A stretch of 11,410 bases of DNA from JANOQP01 sp044227705 (lineage in GTDB: Bacteria > Bacteroidota > Bacteroidia > Chitinophagales > Saprospiraceae), in NCBI GenBank assembly GCA_044227705.1, contig JBGAWE010000150.1, positions 1 to 11,410 of the forward strand. Reading direction: 5' to 3'. The translations under genes and the position numbers were made by a program. The notes below the pieces were generated by a model that searched no databases, was not told the DNA's origin, and worked only from the letters and a program-made list of their open reading frames with translations. Of the stretch, positions 1 to 5,966 are shown piece by piece. The first letter of the stretch is position 1; the number at the start of each line of letters is the position of its first letter.

Positions 1-1
1 G

Positions 2-235
2 ACCTGTCTGGCCACTTGGCTGGCTGTCCTTTTTGGACTTGCAGTTTTGAAAAAGCAGGAAAACAGGCAGCAGCCAATAGAAGCTTCGCATAAAACAGGC
101 GATTGTCGGGCGAATGTAGCTCAACGAGAACATGGGCCGTCCCGAATTTCTGCTGCCTTCCAGGGTGGAGAAAAGAAAACCTCCTGTAGTTTGGCTTACC
201 ACTCAATGGTACAAGAGGCCCTCTTTTCTAACTGA
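2..235 (+). CDS. Possible C-terminal fragment of an unrecognised protein (left edge)
   Basis: An open frame enters from the left edge and stops at the TGA at 233-235, leaving 77 residues without a visible start. Its first part is hydrophobic (ATWLAVLFGLAVLKKQ) and could be a single membrane helix followed by a polar, basic tail. I recognise no family. The stretch is visibly less GC-rich than the rest of the window and lacks the strong third-position G/C bias of the neighbouring genes, so it could equally be non-coding or decayed sequence. It would converge on the DUF1761 gene, with about 48 bases between the two stops. The rest of 1-283 shows nothing I can support. Confidence 0.25.
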   Translation, partial: TCLATWLAVLFGLAVLKKQENRQQPIEASHKTGDCRANVAQREHGPSRISAAFQGGEKKTSCSLAYHSMVQEALFSN

Positions 236-283
236 TTCCTATCCCCAGCCCGGGACAGCCCATGTTTTCTTTCAGAAAGCCTG

Positions 284-778
284 TCAAGCCATTGCAGCGA
301 CGACCCCGCCCATCAGCGAAAGGCAGGCAATCCAATAGCTTGCGTTTGCCACGATGTACTTCCAGCCGCGGCCCGAGTAGAGCGCGTTGTTGGCCACGAT
401 GGGCAGCGCGATGAACAGCCCCGAGATGAGGAAGCCGTGAAAGGCCCCGTGCTTGAAGGTGTGGTTGGAGGCCATGAGGTTGTCGTTGTAGAAGGCCAGC
501 CACTTGGCCGACTCCGAGCCCGGCTCGGGCGCGCCGCCGTGGTTGAGGTAGTAGAGCGCGCCCTGGATCCAACTGTCGTGAACAGCGATGAGGTTCATGA
601 TGAAGGCCAGCATCAGGCAGAATACGAACGAGCCGACATAGGTCATCGGGCCGTGGCCCTTGCCGTCGTTGTTGGTGTTGCCGACCCACGAGCCGAGGAC
701 GCGCGGGCTGAACCAGATGGCGCCGAGCACCATCGGGATGGCGGCGGCGATGAACAGGGAGAGCGGATTGATACCCAT
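284..778 (-). CDS. DUF1761 family integral membrane protein
   Basis: This 164-residue protein is almost all membrane helix and has the usual length and layout of DUF1761. The N-terminal helix ends in GAIWFSP (the family's G-x-x-W-[YF]-S-P hallmark). A second helix starts near residue 47 (YVGSFVFCLMLAFIMNLIAV). A loop follows that is longer than in many members. Then comes a helix beginning FKHGAFHGFLISGLFIALP and a last helix ending in LMGGVVAAMA. The family has no established biochemical function. The start at ATG 778 places the first helix at the N-terminus. A terminator upstream (808-843) separates it from the 520-aa gene, so it probably has its own promoter in the 30-100 bases before the start, where I see no clear Bacteroidetes box. 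The family call is fairly sure; the function is unknown. Confidence 0.82.
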   Translation of the reverse strand: MGINPLSLFIAAAIPMVLGAIWFSPRVLGSWVGNTNNDGKGHGPMTYVGSFVFCLMLAFIMNLIAVHDSWIQGALYYLNHGGAPEPGSESAKWLAFYNDNLMASNHTFKHGAFHGFLISGLFIALPIVANNALYSGRGWKYIVANASYWIACLSLMGGVVAAMA

Positions 779-807
779 GATTTGAAAAAGTTGGTTAGCA
801 AATGATG

Positions 808-843
808 AAAAAAAAGCCCGCCTCGACGGTCTGCCGGGCGGAC
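808..843 (-). terminator. Rho-independent terminator of the five-gene minus-strand block
   Basis: Read on the minus strand, a GTCCGCC arm (843-837) pairs with GGCGGGC (822-816), seven pairs including one G-U, and is followed at once by eight T residues (815-808). The G-U pair becomes a C-A mismatch in a plus-strand transcript, so the signal favours minus-strand reading. It lies 36 bases past the stop of the OmpA-fusion gene and before the DUF1761 gene. Confidence 0.75.
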
Positions 844-879
844 TTGCTTTTTACGAAAAACGGGCGGCAGGGTTTTGCA

Positions 880-2442
880 TCAGTTCTCGACTAGCTCGAA
901 GTCCGTCCGCCGGTTCTTGCTGCGCCCCGCCTCGGTGTCGTTGGTTTCCACAGGGTTGTCGGCCCCGTTGCCCACGACTATGAAGCGGTTGCGCGGCATC
1001 CCGTGCTGCGAGACGAGGTAGTCGACCACCGCTTGCGCCCGCTTTTGGGAAAGGGCGCGGTTGGCGGTGTCGTTGCCAACGTTGTCGGTGTTTCCCTCGA
1101 CGCGGATGCGGCTCCCGGCAAAGGCCTTCGCCAGTTCGACCATCTCCTTGTCGACGATGTACTTCGCGTTTTCGTCCAGCCGGAACTGGCCGCTCGGAAA
1201 GGTGATAGAGACGCGCTTCGTGGCAACCGCCTCCTTTGTCTTCTCGGCCGCCGTTGGGGCGGAGAAGCCTTTCTGCGCCTCGGCCGCGTTCTGCGGGCCG
1301 GTGAGCGAGGTCATTTTGACCGCCTCGGGCCACGCGACGATGCGGAAGTTGGGCACCTTCCCGTCGATGTAGCCGAGGCCCCGGTATACGTTCGTCATGC
1401 GCGAATAGAGTGCCTCGCCCGCGATGCCCTGATAGGCGGTATTGAGGCCGAAAAAGTTCTGGTTGTCGCCGTGCGTGGTCAGCCGGACGTTGTCGATGGA
1501 CTGCCTCGCGTCGGCCGTCGAGATGTTGAACTGCGAGGCGAGGATTTCGGCGGCCCGCGTTTTCGCCGACGGGACAGTGTTTATCTCGGCCGCGCCTTTC
1601 ATCCAGCCCTCGTATAGCTGCTGGAGCTTTTCGCGGTTGGCCTCCGCCCATTTCCTTTTGGCTATGAAAACGTCGGCGATGATGTTCGTCGCCGAGCGCG
1701 TGCTTTGAAGCACCCGCGCCCCGGCGACCGCCTGAACGCAAAGCGCATCGTCGGGCGACCAGACGACGGCCGCATCGACAGCTTGGCTTTTGAAAGCCGC
1801 CGCCGCGTCGATGGCCGAGGCTTGTTTGACAATCTCGACGTCGCTCATCTTCAGGCCGCCCGCTTCCAAAAACCAGAGCAAAAAAGAGTGTGATGGCGTG
1901 AGTTCGGCCACCGCGATCTTCTTACCGCGCAAGTCCTCAACTTTGGAAATGCCGCGCCGCACCACATTGGCGTCGCCCCCCCGAGACCAGTCGTATTGAA
2001 AAACAACAACCGGGTCGTAGTCGGCCAACGCACCGGCCTCGGTCGGAAAGGCGTCGATGGTCGCCCAGAGGAGGTTGACATCGTCGGATTTGAACGCGTT
2101 GCGGCTGGCCTCGAAATCGTCGAGGACTTTGAAATCGACGTTGAAACCGTAGTCGCGCTTGAAGCGGCTGTTGGCGTTCGGCACGAAGCCGTCGTTCCAG
2201 TACTGGCCACCGGCGTATCCGCCCCAGGTGACCACGCCGACTTTGATGGCGTTTTTGTCGGAGGACAACGAACTGCCTCCGCCAAACAGGCCGCCGCCCG
2301 GCTTGGACGACTGCTCGGAACCCTGTTGCTTGATTTTCTGCCCTGCCTCGGTGTTCTGCACGAAGTACCGGAAGGCGAAATACACCCCGCCCACGATGAG
2401 CAGCGTGATGAGGAATTTTGAGAAGGTGGTTAGACGTGCCAT
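880..2442 (-). CDS. Membrane-anchored substrate-binding protein fused to OmpA-like peptidoglycan-binding domain
   Basis: This 520-residue protein has three parts. Residues 10-27 are an uncleaved-looking membrane anchor (FLITLLIVGGVYFAFRYF), followed by a Ser/Gly-rich linker to about 62. Residues 66-385 resemble periplasmic binding proteins of the NMT1/SsuA-like type: IKVGVVTWGGYAGG opens the first strand and VEDLRGKKIAVAE is the typical hinge-side motif. After an Ala/Lys-rich linker, residues 405-520 are an OmpA C-terminal domain with NTDNVG, LSQKRAQAVVDYL and GRSKNRR. By alignment to OmpA, D453 and R468 are the diaminopimelate ligands, with the expected 15-residue spacing. Similar fusions are labelled, from memory, phosphate ABC transporter substrate-binding/OmpA proteins, but no permease or ATPase is near. 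I infer an inner-membrane, wall-contacting ligand sensor or scaffold. ATG 2442 was chosen because an upstream ATG at 2514 would translate an intergenic repeat. Confidence 0.85.
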   Translation of the reverse strand: MARLTTFSKFLITLLIVGGVYFAFRYFVQNTEAGQKIKQQGSEQSSKPGGGLFGGGSSLSSDKNAIKVGVVTWGGYAGGQYWNDGFVPNANSRFKRDYGFNVDFKVLDDFEASRNAFKSDDVNLLWATIDAFPTEAGALADYDPVVVFQYDWSRGGDANVVRRGISKVEDLRGKKIAVAELTPSHSFLLWFLEAGGLKMSDVEIVKQASAIDAAAAFKSQAVDAAVVWSPDDALCVQAVAGARVLQSTRSATNIIADVFIAKRKWAEANREKLQQLYEGWMKGAAEINTVPSAKTRAAEILASQFNISTADARQSIDNVRLTTHGDNQNFFGLNTAYQGIAGEALYSRMTNVYRGLGYIDGKVPNFRIVAWPEAVKMTSLTGPQNAAEAQKGFSAPTAAEKTKEAVATKRVSITFPSGQFRLDENAKYIVDKEMVELAKAFAGSRIRVEGNTDNVGNDTANRALSQKRAQAVVDYLVSQHGMPRNRFIVVGNGADNPVETNDTEAGRSKNRRTDFELVEN

Positions 2443-2457
2443 TGTGTTTAAATTGGT

Positions 2458-2516
2458 GATTAGGGATTGAGGATTGGGGACTGGCCTGACCCAATCCCCA
2501 ATCGCCAATCCCAATT
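2458..2516. repeat. Inverted array of 7-bp GATTGGG / CCCAATC units
   Basis: The left half reads as consecutive heptamers GATTAGG, GATTGAG, GATTGGG, GACTGGC (2458-2485). The right half reads as CCCAATC, CCCAATC, GCCAATC, CCAATT (2490-2516). The core is a perfect 9-bp inverted repeat, GATTGGGGA (2472-2480) with TCCCCAATC (2495-2503), around a 14-base loop. It fills the gap between the 339-aa and 520-aa genes, abutting the stop of the former and ending 15 bases before the start of the latter. It could fold in the mRNA and adjust expression between the two genes. There is no T-tract, so it is not a standard terminator. Confidence 0.8.
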
Positions 2517-3534
2517 ATTCAAAGAAGGAGTCGTATTGGTTCCCCGTGCGAACGGCCTTTTGCATCGGCGCGTTGAGGTCGAGCACCGAGTCGGATTTCG
2601 ATTGCAGGAGGATTTTGTCCTTGTCGCCGCCGAGGAGCATCGACACGCCCTCGGTCTCCCATTTTTCGAGCATTTCGAGGCCCTCTTGTTCGAAGACGCC
2701 GTTCTGCAGGTCGATGGAGTCCATGAACTTCGAGGAGACGTCCATGAACCGCTCCATTTCGCCCACCTTTTGGGAGACGTCGTCGGCCACCGCCTCGAGG
2801 GCCATGTCGAACATGTATCGCTTGTCGGAGTTGCCGGAGATGATGTTCATGGCCGAGGTCATGGCCGAGTGGCTAGCGCGGATGGCCTTGCGCTCCTGCT
2901 CTTTCACGACGACTTGGTCGCTGATGTCCTCGAGCATGACCTCCGAGTTCTCGTACATCTTTCGGAGGACGCGGTAGAGAATTTCCATCCTTTTATAAAG
3001 GTCGTCGTACTTCATGTTCGAGTCCTGCAAGCGGCCGGCCTTCCGGGCTTTCAGCACCATTTGCGCCTGCATATTGGAGTCGCGGGCGGCGGAGGCGAGC
3101 TTGAGGTTGTTCTGGATGTCGCGCTGGTTCTGGTCCATGATCGACTTCAGTTGCGACATCTGCCCGCGCAGCTTCCCAATTTGGACGTTCATCTTCGAGA
3201 GGTTCCCCTTCAGGTCGTCGATGTAGCTTTTGAGCACGCCGATGGGGTCGATGTTGACGAAGATGCCCGTTATCCAGCGCATGATGCTCTTGTAGATGTA
3301 CCAGATGAGGTTGCGCATCTTCGGGTCGAGCACGACATAGACCAGCGCGGCCAGCCCCGTCAGCGCGAGGCCGAGGCGCAGCCCGTTCTCCGCCATGTTG
3401 GCCAGATACGGCAGGATTTTGTAGAGCAGCCAGCCGCCGCCGACCAGCAGCCCGGCCCCGAATAGCATCCCGGTGACGCCCTCGGGCCTGTCCCAAAAGC
3501 CTTTGGGTTTGATTGGTTGAATTTCGTTCGACAT
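2515..3534 (-). CDS. Two-helix membrane protein with long PspA-like coiled coil
   Basis: The product is 339 residues. Residues 20-44 and 51-69 are two glycine-rich membrane helices. Residues 96-230 are an almost uninterrupted amphipathic helix region, starting IDPIGVLKSYIDDLKGNLSK and passing through LKLASAARDSNMQAQMVLKA. The order and character of these segments recall PspA/Vipp1 (ESCRT-III superfamily): an acidic-proline-led helix, an Ala/Gln-rich hairpin, then a Lys/Glu coiled coil. Residues 235-339 form a more globular, acidic tail. Classical PspA lacks the two N-terminal membrane spans, so this is a resemblance, not a family assignment. It sits in a same-strand block with other helical envelope proteins, suggesting a membrane-maintenance or scaffolding role. 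ATG 3534 is preferred over the in-frame ATG at 3636, because the extra 34 residues are a translated 8-bp tandem repeat. Confidence 0.8.
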   Translation of the reverse strand: MSNEIQPIKPKGFWDRPEGVTGMLFGAGLLVGGGWLLYKILPYLANMAENGLRLGLALTGLAALVYVVLDPKMRNLIWYIYKSIMRWITGIFVNIDPIGVLKSYIDDLKGNLSKMNVQIGKLRGQMSQLKSIMDQNQRDIQNNLKLASAARDSNMQAQMVLKARKAGRLQDSNMKYDDLYKRMEILYRVLRKMYENSEVMLEDISDQVVVKEQERKAIRASHSAMTSAMNIISGNSDKRYMFDMALEAVADDVSQKVGEMERFMDVSSKFMDSIDLQNGVFEQEGLEMLEKWETEGVSMLLGGDKDKILLQSKSDSVLDLNAPMQKAVRTGNQYDSFFE

Positions 3535-3560
3535 TGTTGTTGAGTGATTTTGATGTGATT

Positions 3561-3611
3561 GAGGAATCGAGGGGTTGAGGAATTGAGGAATTGAGGAGTT
3601 GAGGAGTTGAG
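3561..3611. repeat. Six-copy 8-bp tandem repeat GAGGAATT
   Basis: Consecutive octamers start at 3561: GAGGAATC, GAGGGGTT, GAGGAATT, GAGGAATT, GAGGAGTT, GAGGAGTT, then a broken GAG at 3609. The array lies in the 113-base gap between the 67-aa and 339-aa genes, 27 bases before the start of the 339-aa gene. In the transcript it is pyrimidine-rich (CCTCAATT-type units). The unit length is not a multiple of three and copies differ only by transitions, which is typical of a slippage-grown array. Confidence 0.85.
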
Positions 3612-3647
3612 CGCGGTTCGGGTTCGATTCCTTCATTCATGGTTTAT

Positions 3648-3851
3648 TCAGCTTTTGAAGATCCGCCGAAGGAAAGCCTCGACCGTCCCTCGCGTCGACG
3701 GGTTGATGTAAAGGACTATGCCCGCAAAGAGCGCAATCCAGAACAGCGTCGCCGCCAGCGAGAAGAACATCGGCAGGATGCGCGTCAGCAGGATGATGAC
3801 GGCCACGATGGCCAGCAGGACAATGAGGGGGTCGCGGAAGTTGATGTTCAT
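3648..3851 (-). CDS. Small two-helix membrane protein, unknown function
   Basis: The product is 67 residues: MNINFRDP, a helix at about 8-25 (PLIVLLAIVAVIILLTRI), a second at 27-49 (PMFFSLAATLFWIALFAGIVLYI), and a short basic amphipathic tail (GTVEAFLRRIFKS). Codon use has the strong G/C third-position bias of the neighbours and the hydrophobic pattern is clean, so I take it as real. An alternative start 14 codons upstream (ATG at 3893-3891) overlaps the stop of the preceding gene as ATGA, which would give 81 residues and translational coupling. I prefer ATG 3851 because the 14-residue extension is polar and featureless, but the choice is open. No named family is recognised. Its position between two coiled-coil genes suggests a membrane partner of those proteins. 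Confidence 0.72.
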   Translation of the reverse strand: MNINFRDPLIVLLAIVAVIILLTRILPMFFSLAATLFWIALFAGIVLYINPSTRGTVEAFLRRIFKS

Positions 3852-3889
3852 TGTGTGGTTGAGTTTTGATGAAACGTGCGGTTCTGGGT

Positions 3890-4567
3890 TCATTTCAGAT
3901 AAGCCTGCATCTTCCCGATGTCCTCCTGAATCTGCCCGACGACCGTCTGATAGGTCGCCGCGAAGTCCGCCGCCGTCGCCTCGACCTTCTCGGTCGCGTC
4001 GGAAATCTCGTCTTTCAGCTTCTCGATGCGGTTTTGGTGCTGCTCGATTTGTGCGGTCAGCTCCTTTATCTGCTCGGCCTTGTTGCGCCACGTCGCGTCG
4101 AGTTGCCGCATCTCCTCTTCGCGCGAGCCAACGAGCTTCGACCGCTGCTGCGCGACCGCTTCGCCGAACTTCTGCTCCTCCTTTTTGAGAACATCGAGGT
4201 AAAACTGCGCCGACGACACGAGCTTTTGCGGCGTCGCGCCCATCGTCGCCGCCATCGCGAAGGCCGACTGGAAGCGCGTCTGGTCGTCCATCGGCATCTT
4301 GGCCAGCGATTTCAGCGAGCCTCTGAACTCGAAAAAATCGAACCCCTCCTGGTTGTTGTCCTCGAGGGCCTTGGTCAGAACTTCGACGAACTTCTCGGTC
4401 GTCCGCCCGCCAACCGCAGCGACCGGCGCGGGGGCAACCGGGGCCGAACTCGTTGACTGTGAGGAAGTTGCGTTCGCCGTGGGAGTAGGAGCGGCCGGTT
4501 TTGCGGCTACTGCGTTCGGGTCTTCGACGACGAAGATGGACTTGAACTTGTTGAGGAAATCACTCAT
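3890..4567 (-). CDS. Coiled-coil protein with N-terminal amphipathic helix, unknown function
   Basis: The 225 residues divide into three parts. MSDFLNKFKSIFVVED is a short amphipathic helix that could lie on a membrane. Residues 18-53 are a disordered Ala/Pro/Ser/Thr linker. Residues 55-130 are a compact helical domain (TTEKFVEVLTKALEDNNQEG, FDFFEFRGSLKSLAKM, TRFQSAFAMAATMGATPQKL). Residues 125-225 form a long Gln/Glu/Lys coiled coil (IKELTAQIEQHQNRIEKLKD), so the whole tail is one extended rod. No signal peptide or membrane span is seen, so it should be cytoplasmic and perhaps membrane-associated. I do not recognise the family. It is followed closely by the 67-aa membrane protein and then the PspA-like protein, which suggests one complex. 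ATG 4567 is chosen over ATG 4633 because it begins the amphipathic helix and the upstream residues look like intergenic translation. Confidence 0.78.
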   Translation of the reverse strand: MSDFLNKFKSIFVVEDPNAVAAKPAAPTPTANATSSQSTSSAPVAPAPVAAVGGRTTEKFVEVLTKALEDNNQEGFDFFEFRGSLKSLAKMPMDDQTRFQSAFAMAATMGATPQKLVSSAQFYLDVLKKEEQKFGEAVAQQRSKLVGSREEEMRQLDATWRNKAEQIKELTAQIEQHQNRIEKLKDEISDATEKVEATAADFAATYQTVVGQIQEDIGKMQAYLK

Positions 4568-4737
4568 AGCTGCGCTTGCCGCGCCGGGTCTGGGAATTTG
4601 CGGGCAAGTATTCGAGGGCGGCGAGCGGGCCACCCAAAATTGCCGACGACCACGCCGCTTTTACCGACAAAGTAATTGAAAACAGGGCCGCAGTTTCGCC
4701 GCGTCCTTTTCCAAAATTTTGCGGCAGGCCTCCGCCC

Positions 4738-5787
4738 TCACTGGAAATTGAGCGCCCGACGCAGGTATTCCCGCACGTTGACCGCCCCGCAGTCGATGCT
4801 GCAATCGACCGACAGGCCCGTGTTGAGCCGCTCGCCCGGCGCGGTTTCGACCATCGCCTCGAGCATCTGCGTCCGTCGCCCGCTCAACACCTCGACGGTC
4901 GGGGAGAAGTCGAGGAACTTTCCCAAAAAGAGCCGCCCGGTCTGCACGTCCTTGATTTCTATTTTCGACGACGGCCCAATCCAGCGCAAATCCTCCACTT
5001 TCACCGGGATTTGGAGGAAAAACTCCCTCGCCGACTGCATCATAAAAACCTCGCCGGGCAAGGCCGTCCGCCGCCGCAGCCCGTCGAAGGGGGCGGTGAG
5101 GACGTACTTCGTCGTCTGTTTTTCGAGGAAGGAAATCTGCCCCGCAAGGTTTTGGATGCGCGAGTGCAGCACGTCGATGTCGGCCGGTTTCAGCCCGGTT
5201 CGCGCGGATTCGAGGCTCTTTTGCTCGATGCCAATCTGGATTTCGGCCTTTCGCAGCAAGTTTCGAGCGTTCTCAACCTCTTGTGCGCTCACGTTTTTGT
5301 CGACAAAGAGCTGCTCCATTCGAGCGCAGGTCGTCTTCTGGTTTGAAAATTCCTGTTCGGCAAACCGCAGGCGGTTCTCCGCCTCCTCGACGATAGGCGG
5401 CTTCTCCCCCACCGAGCCGCTCGAGAGCTGGCTTTTCGCCTCCGCAAGCTGCCCCCGAAGTGTCGTCAATCTGTCCTCGATGCGCGTCGTTCGGATGGCC
5501 AAAACGGTGTCGCCCCGATTGACGGGCGCCAGCGAATCCTGCCCCGGCCGCAGCCGCGCCTCGACAAGGTCGCCGCGCTCGAACTGATAGTTGCTCGAGA
5601 CGCTCGTCTCGCCCGTGCGCCAGTCCTGTTCGTTGACGAGGAGGTTGCCGGTGGCGTCCTGCGCGATTTTCCACGACTTGCGCGGGAAGACTTGCCCGAT
5701 GCTCACCACCTTCCAGGGCACGGAGATGGGCGCGTAGAGAATCGCAGTGATGAGGGCGACGGCCACCAAAAGCGGGATGATGCGCAT
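4738..5787 (-). CDS. HlyD/AcrA-like periplasmic adaptor (membrane-fusion) protein
   Basis: The product is 349 residues. An N-terminal membrane anchor or uncleaved signal (residues 3-20, IIPLLVAVALITAILYAP) is followed by a beta-rich start. A helical hairpin spans about 100-225, with the family pattern RMEQLFVDKNVSAQEVENAR in the descending arm. Then come TAPFDGLRRRTALPGEVF (lipoyl/barrel return, residues 231-248) and a beta-barrel tail. Members bridge an inner-membrane pump to the outer membrane, or act as stand-alone envelope adaptors. No pump gene is within view, though one could lie elsewhere. The start at 5787 is supported by AGGA seven bases before the ATG. A 170-base gap separates it from the next gene in the same direction, so it may be a separate transcript. 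It is divergent from the blaI-like gene and shares the operator region, making joint control plausible. Confidence 0.85.
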   Translation of the reverse strand: MRIIPLLVAVALITAILYAPISVPWKVVSIGQVFPRKSWKIAQDATGNLLVNEQDWRTGETSVSSNYQFERGDLVEARLRPGQDSLAPVNRGDTVLAIRTTRIEDRLTTLRGQLAEAKSQLSSGSVGEKPPIVEEAENRLRFAEQEFSNQKTTCARMEQLFVDKNVSAQEVENARNLLRKAEIQIGIEQKSLESARTGLKPADIDVLHSRIQNLAGQISFLEKQTTKYVLTAPFDGLRRRTALPGEVFMMQSAREFFLQIPVKVEDLRWIGPSSKIEIKDVQTGRLFLGKFLDFSPTVEVLSGRRTQMLEAMVETAPGERLNTGLSVDCSIDCGAVNVREYLRRALNFQ

Positions 5788-5908
5788 GGTTTTTCCTGAA
5801 AAATTATCGGCGGCGAAAATGCCACCCGTTCCCTTCCCGGCGGCCTTTCGGTTGAAAATTGGCGGAAAACCGTTCGGCTTTTGGCCGTTTTGAAAATTTT
5901 TGACCATC

Positions 5909-5924
5909 TACGAAAAAAGTCGTA
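5909..5924. promoter_or_regulatory. Operator O1, TACGA-N6-TCGTA
   Basis: TACGAAAAAAGTCGTA is a perfect 5-bp dyad with a 6-base spacer, in the same flanking context (C before, C after) as O2 and O3. It lies upstream of the blaI promoter -33 box and 121 bases before the HlyD start, so it may serve the divergent promoter or add cooperativity. BlaI/MecI sites are dyads of TACA/TGTA type; this is inferred to be a lineage-specific variant. Confidence 0.75.
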
Positions 5925-5932
5925 CCAAAAGC

Positions 5933-5963
5933 TTGACACTACGAAACTCGTCGTACACCTTTG
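5933..5963 (+). promoter_or_regulatory. Bacteroidetes-type promoter of the blaI-M56 operon
   Basis: TTGACA at 5933-5938 supplies the -33 TTG. Twenty bases after that TTG comes CACCTTTG (5956-5963), a one-mismatch form of the Bacteroidetes -7 box TAnnTTTG. Transcription would begin near 5970, giving a leader of about 93 bases before the blaI start. O2 lies exactly between the two boxes and O3 covers the expected start site, which is a typical repressed arrangement and supports the assignment. Confidence 0.65.
5940..5955. promoter_or_regulatory. Operator O2, TACGA-N6-TCGTA, between -33 and -7
   Basis: TACGAAACTCGTCGTA repeats the O1 dyad and starts 31 bases after it, about three helical turns. 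It fills the spacer between the -33 TTG and the -7 CACCTTTG of the blaI promoter, so a bound repressor would block RNA polymerase. It is the strongest candidate for the autoregulatory site of the BlaI-like protein encoded downstream. Confidence 0.8.
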
Positions 5964-5966
5964 CCC

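Noticed and set aside
113..175. tRNA-like start (TGTAGCTCAA) followed by a GC-rich stretch
   Set aside because: No acceptor stem, anticodon arm or GTTCGA-type T-loop can be arranged at the right spacing.
206..224. AAGAG/CTCTT mini-hairpin with following Ts as a terminator
   Set aside because: The stem is only five weak pairs and it lies within the edge open frame; the evidence is not sufficient.
1003..1617. 204-aa plus-strand frame
   Set aside because: It is antisense to the OmpA-fusion gene and has no motif or start signal.
851..1741. 296-aa open frame on the minus strand
   Set aside because: It is a same-strand shifted frame of the binding-protein/OmpA gene. It is Arg/Gly/His-rich low complexity, and the true frame carries clear domains.
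2467..3465. 332-aa open frame on the plus strand
   Set aside because: It is antisense to the 339-aa coiled-coil gene. Its product is a His/Val/Asp-rich composition typical of the reverse frame of a GC-rich gene, and it has no family resemblance.
3561..3611. Repeat array as a CRISPR
   Set aside because: The units are 8 bp and directly adjacent, with no unique spacers, and no cas genes are nearby.
4712..4721. Palindrome CAAAATTTTG after the HlyD-like stop
   Set aside because: It is short, AT-only in the core, with no loop or T-tract of terminator type; it is likely chance in an AT-richer gap.
5788..5907. N-terminal extension of the HlyD-like protein from ATG 5907
   Set aside because: The extra 40 residues are polar and precede the true membrane anchor. 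The ATG abuts operator O1, and a Shine-Dalgarno-like AGGA precedes ATG 5787.
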